Source: Micromonospora_G sp044901685
Lineage (GTDB): Bacteria > Actinomycetota > Actinomycetes > Mycobacteriales > Micromonosporaceae
Assembly (NCBI RefSeq): GCF_044901685.1
Contig: NZ_JBJDPS010000004.1
Coordinates: forward strand, 1 to 64,000
Reading direction: 5' to 3'
Length of the DNA stretch: 64,000 nt
The stretch's first letter is position 1. Every line of letters starts with the position of its first letter. Below are positions 1-8,769 of this stretch, one piece after another. The notes beneath the pieces were generated by a model. The model had not been told where the DNA came from. It did not search any database and saw nothing but the letters and a program-made list of their open reading frames with translations. Both the position numbers and the translations under genes were made by a program.

Positions 1-28
1 CATAACAGCCGCCCACCCGGCAAGCACC

Positions 29-57
29 CATCCCGCTCCGCTTCGCTACGCGGGATG
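29..57 (-). terminator. Hairpin after the leftward operon
   Basis: Arms CATCCCGC (29-36) and GCGGGATG (50-57) are perfectly complementary around a 13-nt loop. They lie just beyond the stop codon of the leftward gene that ends at 92. There is no T-run, which is usual for actinomycete terminators. The role is inferred from position. Confidence 0.45.
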
Positions 58-91
58 CTGCCGCGCGTCTGCCTGCGGTTCGATTTTCGAG

Positions 92-994
92 TTAGGGGGT
101 GGTGCAGGGGTGGGTGTTGATGGTGCAGGCGGTGGGGGCGGAGTTTACGCCGACGCCGTCGACCCGGAACCGGAAGCTCACCGAGCCGCCGGCCGGGGCC
201 GGCGCGGTGTCGGTGGCCGGCACGAAGGTCCAGGTGGTGCCCTCCTGTGTGGACTGTGCGCCCACCACGTCGCGGACCGTCATCCCGGCCCGGGGCAGGG
301 TGATCGAGACGGTCCAGCGGTCGACCGGGGCCCGGTTCGGGTTGTCGATCGTCACGGTCGCCCGGTAGCCGAGCAGCGACGGCTCCTCGACGGTGTAACT
401 CGCGGTCAGCGGGACGGTCGGCGGCGCGGGCGGCGGTGCCCCCGGCGACGTACCCGGACCCCTCGTGGTCCCCGTCCCCGCCGGGGGTACGGCCGGCGGG
501 GCAGCCTCCGCGCCGGGCTGCCCGGTGCGTACGGCGGGCGGACTCGCCCCGTTACCCGGGGTGCCGGGCGCGGGGCTGCCGTCGATGCCCTGCTCGGCCG
601 GGGGTGCGACCTGCAACGGCGTCTCCCGTTCGGGCGTACGCAGGACGAGCGCGAGGAGCAGGACGAGGGCGCCGAGCACCGCCGCCGCCCCGGCGACAAA
701 ACCGACCCCGACCGGCCAGCCCACGCGTGGGGACCGGTCGGGGTGCCGCCCGTCCGGCCGGTTGCCGGCCGAGCGGCTCGCCGCCGGGGCGAACAGGTTC
801 CGTACGGCCGTGGCCGAGTCGAGCACGGTGTCGAGGATCCGTACCGCCAGGGTCCGAGGTGGATTGTTCCGAACCGGCTGCGGTGGTTCGGCCTGTGACG
901 CCTGGTCGTCGTTACCCGACGGCCGGTCGTCGTCTTCCGGTGGACGGTCCGGTGACCCGAGTCGAAGGTCCCCGGTCTGCTCGTCCGGATTCAC
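92..994 (-). CDS. Membrane-anchored protein with C-terminal CBM2-like domain
   Basis: A protein of about 300 residues. The N-terminal 90 residues are acidic and disordered. One hydrophobic segment follows (about residues 92-118), then a Pro/Ala/Gly linker, then a beta-rich domain (about 193-300). That domain ends in PTACTINTHPC and contains WTVSITLP and GGSVSFRF, the pattern of CBM2-type carbohydrate-binding modules. No catalytic domain is visible. It probably displays a wall- or polysaccharide-binding domain outside the membrane. I chose the GTG at 994 because GGGG/GGAG motifs precede it; the longer frame runs into the upstream gene. It is last in the leftward Hsp70-LuxR-roadblock operon. 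The domain call rests on pattern only. Confidence 0.7.
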   Translation of the reverse strand: MNPDEQTGDLRLGSPDRPPEDDDRPSGNDDQASQAEPPQPVRNNPPRTLAVRILDTVLDSATAVRNLFAPAASRSAGNRPDGRHPDRSPRVGWPVGVGFVAGAAAVLGALVLLLALVLRTPERETPLQVAPPAEQGIDGSPAPGTPGNGASPPAVRTGQPGAEAAPPAVPPAGTGTTRGPGTSPGAPPPAPPTVPLTASYTVEEPSLLGYRATVTIDNPNRAPVDRWTVSITLPRAGMTVRDVVGAQSTQEGTTWTFVPATDTAPAPAGGSVSFRFRVDGVGVNSAPTACTINTHPCTTP

Positions 995-1028
995 GCTCCG
1001 TACCCCATCTCGATGCTCGTCGACCCGT

Positions 1029-1457
1029 TCACTCGTTCGTGGTCTGCTGGACCGCCGACGCGGGTTCCAGGTAGACCGGTAGGTGGTGGTGTGCCTGTCC
1101 GGCGAAGAGCGCCACCTCGTACGCGACGTCACCGACCTCCACGTCACCATCGAACCGTACGGTCAGCACCGCGCCGCCGCGAGTCGTGGCGATGAACAGG
1201 TACGCCCGCCGCATCTGCACGATCACCTGCCGTACGCTGCCGGTCTCGGTCTGCCGTCCGGTTGCCACGGCCAGCGCGTGCAGTCCGGCCGTCACGCTCG
1301 CGACCTGGTCGGCGAGCTCGTCGTCGAGCTGGCCGGAGGCGGCCAGCGGTAGGCCGTCGGGGGAGAGCACCATCGCCAGGTCCGCCCCGTCGACCCGGTT
1401 GACCAGGTCGTCCAGGAGCCGGGTCAGGTTGTCGGTCGCGACCATCGGGGAAACCAC
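1029..1457 (-). CDS. Roadblock/LC7-domain protein
   Basis: A protein of about 142 residues matching the roadblock/LC7 fold. It has an N-terminal helix (LTRLLDDLVNRVDGADLAMV), then LSPDGLPLAASG, and alternating strands and helices to the end. In actinomycetes such proteins usually belong to conservon-like modules with small GTPases or act as dimeric regulators of NTPases. Here none of the usual conservon partners is adjacent; the neighbours are a LuxR-type ATPase and an Hsp70-type ATPase. The GTG at 1457 is preferred because AGAGGA sits 9 nt upstream; GTG 1484 and ATG 1445 are alternatives. It ends 34 bp before the start of the CBM2-like gene, so co-transcription is likely. Confidence 0.8.
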   Translation of the reverse strand: MVSPMVATDNLTRLLDDLVNRVDGADLAMVLSPDGLPLAASGQLDDELADQVASVTAGLHALAVATGRQTETGSVRQVIVQMRRAYLFIATTRGGAVLTVRFDGDVEVGDVAYEVALFAGQAHHHLPVYLEPASAVQQTTNE

Positions 1458-1521
1458 TCGTCGTTGTCCTCTCACTGCCGTCACCCGGCATCAGTTGTCT
1501 GTCATCCGTACGTCGGGGCAC

Positions 1522-4089
1522 TCACGACAATGGTCGTTTCGGCCAGGGGGTGGTCGCCGATCCGTTGCCGGCCCGTTCGGCGGCCAGCATCCGGAGCCGG
1601 TTGAGCAGTTCACTGCGGTTGGCGCAGTTGAGCCGCTGGCGCATCCGGGCCACGTGGTGTTCGACCGTCTTGGCCGAGATGAAGAGCCGGTCACCGATCT
1701 GTTTGTAGGTCAGTCCGGCCAACACGAGGTCGGCCACTTCCTGCTCCCGGTCGCTGAGCCGGCTCTCGGTCGGGGCGCCGACGGCGTCCGCGACCGGTGC
1801 GGTCGACGAGCCGGCAGCCGGGGCCGCTCCCTTGGGGCCGGCCGGTCGGCCCTGCAACATCCGGGCGCAGTCGAGCAGGGCCGTCATCGCCCGCCGGTCC
1901 GCTGTCCGGATCGCCGCCTGACCGGCCAGGCGAGCGCCGTCCCAACCGAGCCCGGCGTCGTGCAGACCGCGCGCGGCGGCCTCGACCCGGACCGGGTCGA
2001 CCGTCCCACGGAGCACCTCCACCCAGCTTTCGGAAGCGGCTGCCATCACGGAAGAGTAACGGCTGTGGCTCGAATTGGCGGCCAACGCGGCGACGTGTTC
2101 ATCGGCGATCGTAGGAAGTTCGGCGATGATCGCGGCGTGCAACCCGTTCCACCGCAGGGGCGTCGCCCAGAGCGCCGGGTTGCCGAGCCGGTCGAGCAAC
2201 GCGTACGCCTCGCGCAGGTGCTCGTCGAGCCGACCCAGCTCGCCCAGCCGGGCCGCCGCGATGGTGATCTCGCCGAGCGGGAGGAAGCTGAACAGGTCCA
2301 CCGGGTGCCGGACCAGTGCCTCGCGCGCCTGCCCCCAGGCGCGTTGCACCGCCGGCAGGTCGCTGTCACGCCGGGCGATGCCCATCTCCAACGCGCTGGC
2401 GAAGAGCAGGTCCCGGGGCTCGAGCGGGCCGGAGATCCGGTGCAGCGCCTCGCTCGCCATCGCGGTCCGGCCCCGGACCATCATGATCCAGGCTTGGAGC
2501 AACCGGTGCCGGCGGGACATCAGCGCACCGCCGAGGTCGGCGGCGATCGCCCGGTCGAGCACCCGCTCGCCGATCTCCAGTTCGCCGCAGTGCAGTGCCA
2601 CCAGCGCCGCGAGCGCCGCCGGGCTGTCCGGCAGCAGTACCGTACGACCGGCCGGCTCCAGCAGCGCGGCGGCCTGCACCAGAGTGGACAGTGCCGTCGT
2701 CGGCGGCCCGTCCAGGGTCTCGCGTACGCCCCGGGCGGTCAGCAGCGCGGCGCCGGTGAGCAGGGTCGGCGGGCCGTCCGTCGACGGCCGGACGGCCGGC
2801 GCGTCCGGTTCGGCGGGCGCTCCGGTGCCGATCGCGCCGATCGCCGCGAAGGCGGGTGCCGACGGGGCGTCCGACCAGCGGTAGAGCTCCGCGCCCCGGC
2901 CGAGCTGCCCCCGGTGCACCAGCGCCGTGGCGGCCACCGTGGCTCCGTCGCGCCGGTCGTCGGCGTGGTCGGCACCGACCAGCCGGTCGGCCAGCCGCAG
3001 GGCCGAGTCGAGGTCACCGGCGAGCGCGGCGGCGTACGCCTGCCGGCCGGTGGTGGGACGGCCGGCGGCTGCCGCCGCGGCGAACAGGTCGGCGGCGAGC
3101 GACGGTTGTTCGGGTAGCGCCTCCTCGGCGGCGGCCTCGATCGTGGCGGGGTCGCACTCGCCGCCGACACCCGGCGTGAGCAGCGCGCGGACCAGCGGCA
3201 GCACCGGCCCGCCGCGCCCGCGTTGCAGGTCCGCCAGTCGTTGCCAGACCGCGATCCGCTGGCTGGCCGGGCCGAGCGTGGTGACCGCCCGTTCGACGAT
3301 CGGTGGCAGCCGGTCGTCCGGGCCGAGCAGGCCGGTGGCGCGTGCCGCCGCCAGCGTCTCGTCCACCCCGTCCGGGTCCCGGTCGAGCAGGGCGCCGAGC
3401 AGGTCGACCGGGAGCGGCACCCCGGTCGCGACGGCCAGCAGCAGCCGCCGTACGTCGACCGGCAGGTCGGTGACCTCGGTGCCGAACGTCAGCACCGCCG
3501 ACCGGGGCAGCCGGTAGCCGCCCGTGGCCCCGTCCGGATCCGGGCGCACCGCCGCGACCAGGCGTTCCACGGATCGGGGTACGCCGCCGGTCTGCCCGTG
3601 CACGAAGCTCACCAGAGCCGGTTCGGGCGCCCGACCGTACACGGCGGCCAGCCGGGCGGCGGTGCGCCGCTCGTCGTACGGGGCGAGCAGCAGGGGCTGC
3701 CGGTCCCGGGAGAGCAGTTCGGTCAGCTCCACCAGGGCGGCCGGTCGGGGCCACGGCCGGTAGGCGACCACGGTCCGGGCCGGTACGCCGCCGAGCCGCT
3801 GGCGTAGTTGCCCCAGCCGGTCGGCGTCGAGCAGGTGCGCGTCGTCGACGAGCAGTACGGCACCGGGTTCGGGGGCGGGGCCGTGCTCCGGCCAGCCCTC
3901 GGCCACCGGGTGCCCGGCCCGCCGGTACGCGCCGGCCAGCTCGTGCAACAGGGCGGTCTTGCCGTGGCCGCCGGGGCCGGCGACGGCGAGCGCCAGCGGG
4001 GCGTGGGGATCCGCGTCGACCGCGTCCAGCAGCGCTGAACAGGGTCCGTCCAGCTCGAGTTCGGTACGGATGGCGGTGTGCGGACTCAA
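1522..4089 (-). CDS. Large ATPase LuxR-family regulator
   Basis: An 855-residue transcriptional regulator of the large ATP-binding LuxR type. Walker A is GPGGHGKT (residues 38-45) and Walker B is LLVDDA (79-84). A long helical, TPR-like middle region follows. The C-terminal LuxR helix-turn-helix starts at LSDREQEVADLVLAG (about 778) and contains SAKTVEHHVARMRQRL. Such proteins use nucleotide and ligand binding to switch on nearby promoters. Its ATG overlaps the stop of the Hsp70-type gene (ATGA), which indicates translational coupling. It is the obvious candidate to control the divergent operons around it. Ligand and targets are not visible from sequence. Confidence 0.88.
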   Translation of the reverse strand: MSPHTAIRTELELDGPCSALLDAVDADPHAPLALAVAGPGGHGKTALLHELAGAYRRAGHPVAEGWPEHGPAPEPGAVLLVDDAHLLDADRLGQLRQRLGGVPARTVVAYRPWPRPAALVELTELLSRDRQPLLLAPYDERRTAARLAAVYGRAPEPALVSFVHGQTGGVPRSVERLVAAVRPDPDGATGGYRLPRSAVLTFGTEVTDLPVDVRRLLLAVATGVPLPVDLLGALLDRDPDGVDETLAAARATGLLGPDDRLPPIVERAVTTLGPASQRIAVWQRLADLQRGRGGPVLPLVRALLTPGVGGECDPATIEAAAEEALPEQPSLAADLFAAAAAAGRPTTGRQAYAAALAGDLDSALRLADRLVGADHADDRRDGATVAATALVHRGQLGRGAELYRWSDAPSAPAFAAIGAIGTGAPAEPDAPAVRPSTDGPPTLLTGAALLTARGVRETLDGPPTTALSTLVQAAALLEPAGRTVLLPDSPAALAALVALHCGELEIGERVLDRAIAADLGGALMSRRHRLLQAWIMMVRGRTAMASEALHRISGPLEPRDLLFASALEMGIARRDSDLPAVQRAWGQAREALVRHPVDLFSFLPLGEITIAAARLGELGRLDEHLREAYALLDRLGNPALWATPLRWNGLHAAIIAELPTIADEHVAALAANSSHSRYSSVMAAASESWVEVLRGTVDPVRVEAAARGLHDAGLGWDGARLAGQAAIRTADRRAMTALLDCARMLQGRPAGPKGAAPAAGSSTAPVADAVGAPTESRLSDREQEVADLVLAGLTYKQIGDRLFISAKTVEHHVARMRQRLNCANRSELLNRLRMLAAERAGNGSATTPWPKRPLS

Positions 4090-5504
4090 CGGTGTCCTCT
4101 CGAGGAACTACGACCGGGGCGCTGGTCGGCCAGGTCGCGTCCGGTGCCGGACGACTCGGTGCGTCCGGTGGTGCGCAGCCCCGTACCACGGGGTTTCGGC
4201 AGGTTCAGCGGGGTGATCCGGATCGGGGGGCGGGGCGGCGGTTCGGTGCGGGCGTCGGCGCGTACCAGGTCGCCGGCGGGTGGCCGGGGCGTGGTCGGGC
4301 CGGAGCGGGTCCACTCCGGATCGGGGTGGGCCGGGGCGGGGCCGGGTCGGCCCGGCCCGGTGGCGCCCGGGTGCGGGTCGGTGGGGCGGTGCTCCGGCGG
4401 GCGGGGCGCCGGGTGGGTCGGCAGCAGGATCTGTCCGGCGGCGACTGCGGCCCCGGCCGCCGCGCTGGTCTCCGGGTCGGCGCCGACCGTGACCAGGCCG
4501 GGGAAGTGGGTCTCGACCAGCTCCGCGACGAGCGGCGTACGGGCCCAGTCGCCGACCAGCAGCACGCCGTCGAGCTGCCCCGCCGGCAGTCCGCTGGCCC
4601 GTACCGTCTCGACCAGGGTCTGCACGGTCAGTTGCACGGCGGGGCGGACGAGTTCGGTGAACCGGTCCCGGGTGACCGGCACCCGGATCGGCCCGTGCGG
4701 CAGGTGCAGGCGTACGTCGGTGTCGGTCGCCACGGCCAGCCGTTCCCGGGCCCGCGCGCACTCCTTGGGCAGCCCGAGCAGCGCGACGCGTACCCGTGGG
4801 TCGTCGAGCTGTCGTGGGCCGAGTTGCCGGCCGAGTTCGGCCCGTACGTGGTCGCCGAGCGCGGCGTCGAGGTCGAGCTCCGGGCCGCCGTACGCGTCGC
4901 CCTCGCCGGCCGAGGCGAGCACGGTGAAGCCGCCGGCGCGGGCCCGGCCGACCACGCTGGTGGTGCAGCCCCGCTCGGTCAGCGAGTGCACGGCCAGGGT
5001 GCGTCCGGTGAAGCCGGTGGCGACGTGACTCTCCGCCGAGGTGATCGCCTCGGAGAGCAGGGTGACGTCGCCCAAACCGAGTTCCCAGAGCGCCGCGTGC
5101 AGCAGTCCGCGTCGGTGCCCGCCCCAGCCGGCGGGGTGGCTCAGCACGATCCGGTCCGGTGGCCCGCCCTCGCGGGTCACCACCTGCTCGACCATCCAGC
5201 CGGCGAGCGCGGCGGTCAGCGCCGGGGCGGCGTAACTCTCCCCGCCGACCAGCAGCGGCACCGGGTCGCCGACCCGGGCGACGAAGTCGCGGGCGATGTG
5301 GCCGGGGTCGACCTGACCGCCGGCCTCGATCGGGTCGCCGACAGTGAGGGCCCCGTTCGCCGCCAGGTGCAGCACCGGCGGCACGGTGGGGGAGTGCGGG
5401 GTGAGCCAGGCGACCTCGGCCGGGCTCCAGGTGTTGTCCCAGAGTCGGGCGACGGCGGCGGTGGCGCGGGTGCCGCCGATATCGATTCCGAGGACGTACG
5501 CCAT
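4086..5504 (-). CDS. Hsp70-family ATPase without substrate-binding domain
   Basis: A 472-residue protein that keeps the actin-fold signatures of the Hsp70 nucleotide-binding domain. These are GIDIGGT (6-12), VLSHPAGW (about 120), SEAITSAES (151-159), GGPELD (206-211), ECARARERLA (248-257), LLVGDWARTPLV (315-326) and DPETSAAAGAAVAAG (343-357). After residue 360 there is only a Pro/Arg-rich tail in place of the beta-sandwich substrate-binding domain and lid, so it is not an ordinary DnaK chaperone. It heads the leftward operon and is divergent from the iniB-like gene. AAGGTG precedes the ATG. It may act as a nucleotide-dependent switch or scaffold; the partner is unknown. Confidence 0.85.
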   Translation of the reverse strand: MAYVLGIDIGGTRATAAVARLWDNTWSPAEVAWLTPHSPTVPPVLHLAANGALTVGDPIEAGGQVDPGHIARDFVARVGDPVPLLVGGESYAAPALTAALAGWMVEQVVTREGGPPDRIVLSHPAGWGGHRRGLLHAALWELGLGDVTLLSEAITSAESHVATGFTGRTLAVHSLTERGCTTSVVGRARAGGFTVLASAGEGDAYGGPELDLDAALGDHVRAELGRQLGPRQLDDPRVRVALLGLPKECARARERLAVATDTDVRLHLPHGPIRVPVTRDRFTELVRPAVQLTVQTLVETVRASGLPAGQLDGVLLVGDWARTPLVAELVETHFPGLVTVGADPETSAAAGAAVAAGQILLPTHPAPRPPEHRPTDPHPGATGPGRPGPAPAHPDPEWTRSGPTTPRPPAGDLVRADARTEPPPRPPIRITPLNLPKPRGTGLRTTGRTESSGTGRDLADQRPGRSSSRGHR

Positions 5505-5829
5505 CGCACCTTATTCCTTCACCCGATTGCCCCGCAGGGCCCTGCCCGGCCCTTGGGGGCCGCTACCGATCGCCCCCCGAGGGGGCCCCGTACGGACTCC
5601 TCCTTTCGTACCAGAGATCCCTCCACCAATGGGACCCTAAATCTGACGGGACGGACTCCCTATGCCCCTAACCGTCGGGGTGAGTTCTGCCCTAGTCGGG
5701 CTCCCCGCAGGACGGGGATCCGTCCCCGATGTCCGGTACGTCACCCGGACCCTACTGTCGTTGTCAGGTCCGGCGCCCCCGTTCGCCGGACCGTCCGGCC
5801 CCCCGCCCGATCGAGGAGAACTCTCCACC
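5505..5829. promoter_or_regulatory. Divergent intergenic region of the Hsp70 and iniB-like operons
   Basis: 325 bp separate the two divergent starts. No convincing ORF is present. The region holds short GC-rich dyads (for example around the CCCCGAGGGGGCCCC near 5575) and must carry both promoters. I could not identify a clear -35/-10 pair on either strand. A strong RBS, GAGGAGAA, sits at 5813-5820 ahead of the iniB-like ATG. Confidence 0.5.
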
Positions 5830-6714
5830 ATGGACGCCACCCAGAACCTGCACGACTTCGTACTGAACCTGCTCACCGACGTCGACGCGCGGTCGGCCTT
5901 CGAGCTGGACCCCGAGGCCACCCTGGCCGAGGCCGGACTCGGTGACCTCACCCCGGCCGACGTGCAGGACGTCATCCCGTTCGTGGTGGACACCGTGCCG
6001 CTGCAGGGCATCACCGCGCTGGCCCCGGCCGGTGTCGGGGAGATCGGCCTCGGCGCGCTCGACACCGGCGCGCTCGGCGTCGTCGGCCAGCTCACCTCGG
6101 TCGCGGACCAGCTCACCTCGGCCGGCTACAGCAACACCATCGACGTCAACGCCTCGGTGCTCGGCGCGATCACGGTCGACCCGACCGGCCTCGGCGCGGC
6201 TGCCTCGGTGGTGCCCGGCATCGGTGCCGCGGTCAGCCCGGCCGGCATCGCCACCGACCTCTCCGGGGTCAACGACGTCGCCGACAGCCTGGACCTGGGC
6301 GTGGTCAACACCTCCGGCGTGACCGGCGTGGTCGGCACGGTGGAGAGCGTCACCAACGACCCGACCGGCGCGGTCCTCGACGGCACCGCCACCGACGGCC
6401 TGCTCGGCACCGCCGACTTCGCGGTCAACACGGTGACCGGCCTCACCCACTCCCTCGGGGTGGCCGACTCGCTCGACGTCGGTGGCCTGACCAACGGCCT
6501 CACCGGCGGGCTCACCAGCGGCCTCGGCGACGTGCCGGTGGTCGGCGACGTGGTTGACCCGCACGGCGCGGTCGGCTCGGTCACCTCGACCGTCGGCAAC
6601 ACCCTGGACGGTGTCGGCCTCACCGGTGACCTGGGCCTGGGCGCCGGCGCGCACGCCACCACCGACGCCCACGGCGGCGGCCTGCTCGGCGGCCTCACCG
6701 ACGGCCTGCTCTGA
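5830..6714 (+). CDS. IniB N-terminal domain protein
   Basis: A protein of about 294 residues. The first 55 residues (LHDFVLNLLTDVDARSAFEL, then LAEAGLGDLTPADVQDVIPFVVD) match the IniB N-terminal domain. The remainder is low-complexity Gly/Val/Leu/Asp/Thr sequence with recurring GL, GVVG and LTGGLTSGLG motifs and almost no charge pattern of a folded enzyme. In mycobacteria iniB is the first gene of the isoniazid-inducible iniBAC operon, followed by two dynamin-like genes. The same order is seen here. The ATG at 5830 follows GAGGAGAA; a longer in-frame extension upstream lacks support. Its biochemical role is unknown; a cell-surface or envelope-associated structural role is a reasonable guess. 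Confidence 0.82.
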   Translation: MDATQNLHDFVLNLLTDVDARSAFELDPEATLAEAGLGDLTPADVQDVIPFVVDTVPLQGITALAPAGVGEIGLGALDTGALGVVGQLTSVADQLTSAGYSNTIDVNASVLGAITVDPTGLGAAASVVPGIGAAVSPAGIATDLSGVNDVADSLDLGVVNTSGVTGVVGTVESVTNDPTGAVLDGTATDGLLGTADFAVNTVTGLTHSLGVADSLDVGGLTNGLTGGLTSGLGDVPVVGDVVDPHGAVGSVTSTVGNTLDGVGLTGDLGLGAGAHATTDAHGGGLLGGLTDGLL

Positions 6715-6757
6715 TCCGGCTGCGCCGCGGCCCGGGGGTGGGCGCGGCGCGGCGACC

Positions 6758-6802
6758 GGGCCGGAGTCCGGGCCCCGCTGCGGTGGGTCCGGCCTCCGGC
6801 CC
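6758..6802 (+). terminator. Hairpin between iniB-like and dynamin genes
   Basis: GGGCCGGAG (6758-6766) pairs with CTCCGGCCC (6794-6802). It lies 44 nt after the iniB-like stop, in a 192-bp gap before the first dynamin gene. It may partly terminate transcription and lower dynamin expression relative to the IniB-like protein. A TTTGATAAT stretch near 6872-6880 further downstream could be the -10 of a second promoter. Confidence 0.35.
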
Positions 6803-6906
6803 CTCCCCGATACCGCGGGTGGCCACACCTTTCACCGGGTGTGGTCGCCCGCGGTGCCGGTGGGACGCCCCTTTGATAATCGCGTCGAAATCGGCACACT
6901 TGGTGC

Positions 6907-8769
6907 GTGATGACGCCGATTTGGCTTGACGTGCTCGACGAGACCAGCCGGCTCTGCGCGGCGCACGGCCGTACCGACCTGGTCGACTCGGTACGTCGCA
7001 AGCGGGTGCAGTTGCTCGACCCGGGGCTCCGGGTGCTGGTCATCGGTGAGCCGAAGCAGGGCAAGAGCCAGCTCATCAACGCACTGATCAACGCGCCGGT
7101 CTGCCCGGTGGGTGACGGCCGGACCACCGTGGTCCCGACGGTGGTCCGGCACTCCCCGCAACCGACCGCGACCCTGGTCCAGACCGCCGTGCCGGCGGCC
7201 GGACGACCGGCCGCCGAGGCGGCCGTCCCGGCGCAACGGCTGCCGCTGCCGATCGAACAGGCCGCCGCCCGGATCAGCACCGCGGTCGCCCCCGGCTCCG
7301 CCGCCAGCGGCACCCACGTCGAGATAGGAGTGCCGCGCGGCCTGCTCGCGAACGGTCTCACCCTGGTCGACACCCCCGGCGCCGACGGACCGGACCAGGC
7401 CGGGGCGACCAACGCGTACGCGGCCCTGGCCCGCCCGGACGCGGTGCTGCTGGTCTCGGACGCGACCCGGGAACTCTCCGTCGCCGAGGTGAACCTGCTG
7501 CTCCAACTCGCCCACTCGCACCCGAACGTGATCGTGGTGCAGACCAAGATCGATCTGGTGCCGGACTGGCGTACCGTGGCCGAGCGCAACCGGCAGCACC
7601 TGGCCAGCGCGGGCATCCCGGCGGCGCTGATCCCGGTCTCGGCCGCGTTGCGCCTGGCGGCGGCGAAGACCGACGACAAGGTGGTCAACGCCGAGTCCCG
7701 GTTCCCCGAGCTGATCGGTCGGCTGCTGCGGGACCAGAACAGCAAGTCCGAGGTGCTGGCCCGGTCGGCGGTCGCGCTGCTCAGCCGTACGGTGATCGAA
7801 CAGCTCGCCGCGCCGCTGCGGGCCGAGCTGACCTCCGCCCCCTCCGGTGACAACACCGCCGCGATGGGTCGGCTGAAGGCCGCCCAGCGGGAGGTCGACG
7901 AGTTGCGCCGGTGCAACACCCGGTGGCAGAACACGCTCAACGACGAGATGGCCGACCTGCTCTCCGACATCGAGTACGACCTGCGCGACCGGACCCGCAA
8001 GATCCTGCGCCAGGTGGACGAGGCGTTCGAGACGGCCGACCCGCAGACCGGCTGGGAACCGTTCCAGCGGTGGCTGGAGGAGAACCTGGTCGAGGCGGCC
8101 GAAGCGAACTTCGTCTGGCTGGCCCAGCGCTGCGACTGGATCGCCGGAGAGGTCGCCGCCCAGTTCACCCGGTACGGCCAGGACGCGCTGCCGGACTGGT
8201 CGGTGCAGGTCCCGGCCGACCTGGCAGAACGGCTGCCGGTGCTGGAACAGCCGCCGATCGAGCGGTTCACCCCGACCCAGAAGGTGGTCACCGCACTGCG
8301 CGGCTCGTACGGCGGGGTGTTGATGTTCGGCCTCGCCACCAGCCTGGCCGGCATGCCGCTGATCAACTTCGTCTCGCTCGGGGCCGGCGCGCTGTTCGGC
8401 GGCAAGAGCATCCGGGACGAGAGCAAGTCCCTGCTCAAGCGCCGCCAGCAGGCGGTACGGGTGGTCGCCCAACGGCACGTCGACGACTTCTTCCTGCGGC
8501 TGAACAAGGACTGCCGGGACACCGCCCGACGGGTCCAGCGGATGCTGCGCGACCACTTCGCCGGGCTGACCGAGGACCTCCAGGAGGCGATCGTCGCGTC
8601 GCTGCGTACGGCGAAGCAGTCCGCCGACGCCGACGCCGCCGTACGCGACCAGCGGCACCGCCAGATCGAGCAGGAGATGCGCCGGCTGGCGGTCCTCTAC
8701 GAACAGGCCCAGCAACTCGCCTCGGGCCGGAGCCCGGCCGGGGCGTCCCCGCTGGGCGGGCAGCCGTGA
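6907..8769 (+). CDS. Dynamin-like GTPase (IniA type)
   Basis: A 620-residue bacterial dynamin-like protein. The G1 motif is GEPKQGKSQ (47-55), G3 is DTPG (155-158) and G4 is TKID (213-216), so the GTPase site looks intact. A helical stalk follows. A hydrophobic stretch (MFGLATSLAGMPLINF, about residue 470) could form the membrane paddle, and the C-terminus is strongly helical. Such proteins bind and remodel membranes; mycobacterial IniA belongs to the same class. Starts at GTG 6907 and ATG 6910 are both possible, and no clear RBS is visible. The stop overlaps the next gene by GTGA, indicating coupled synthesis. Confidence 0.87.
   Translation: MMTPIWLDVLDETSRLCAAHGRTDLVDSVRRKRVQLLDPGLRVLVIGEPKQGKSQLINALINAPVCPVGDGRTTVVPTVVRHSPQPTATLVQTAVPAAGRPAAEAAVPAQRLPLPIEQAAARISTAVAPGSAASGTHVEIGVPRGLLANGLTLVDTPGADGPDQAGATNAYAALARPDAVLLVSDATRELSVAEVNLLLQLAHSHPNVIVVQTKIDLVPDWRTVAERNRQHLASAGIPAALIPVSAALRLAAAKTDDKVVNAESRFPELIGRLLRDQNSKSEVLARSAVALLSRTVIEQLAAPLRAELTSAPSGDNTAAMGRLKAAQREVDELRRCNTRWQNTLNDEMADLLSDIEYDLRDRTRKILRQVDEAFETADPQTGWEPFQRWLEENLVEAAEANFVWLAQRCDWIAGEVAAQFTRYGQDALPDWSVQVPADLAERLPVLEQPPIERFTPTQKVVTALRGSYGGVLMFGLATSLAGMPLINFVSLGAGALFGGKSIRDESKSLLKRRQQAVRVVAQRHVDDFFLRLNKDCRDTARRVQRMLRDHFAGLTEDLQEAIVASLRTAKQSADADAAVRDQRHRQIEQEMRRLAVLYEQAQQLASGRSPAGASPLGGQP

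Noticed and set aside
1186..3117. Rightward 643-codon open frame opposite the LuxR and roadblock genes
   Set aside because: It has no recognisable domain and an Arg/Pro/Gly-rich composition. It is the antisense shadow of real genes.
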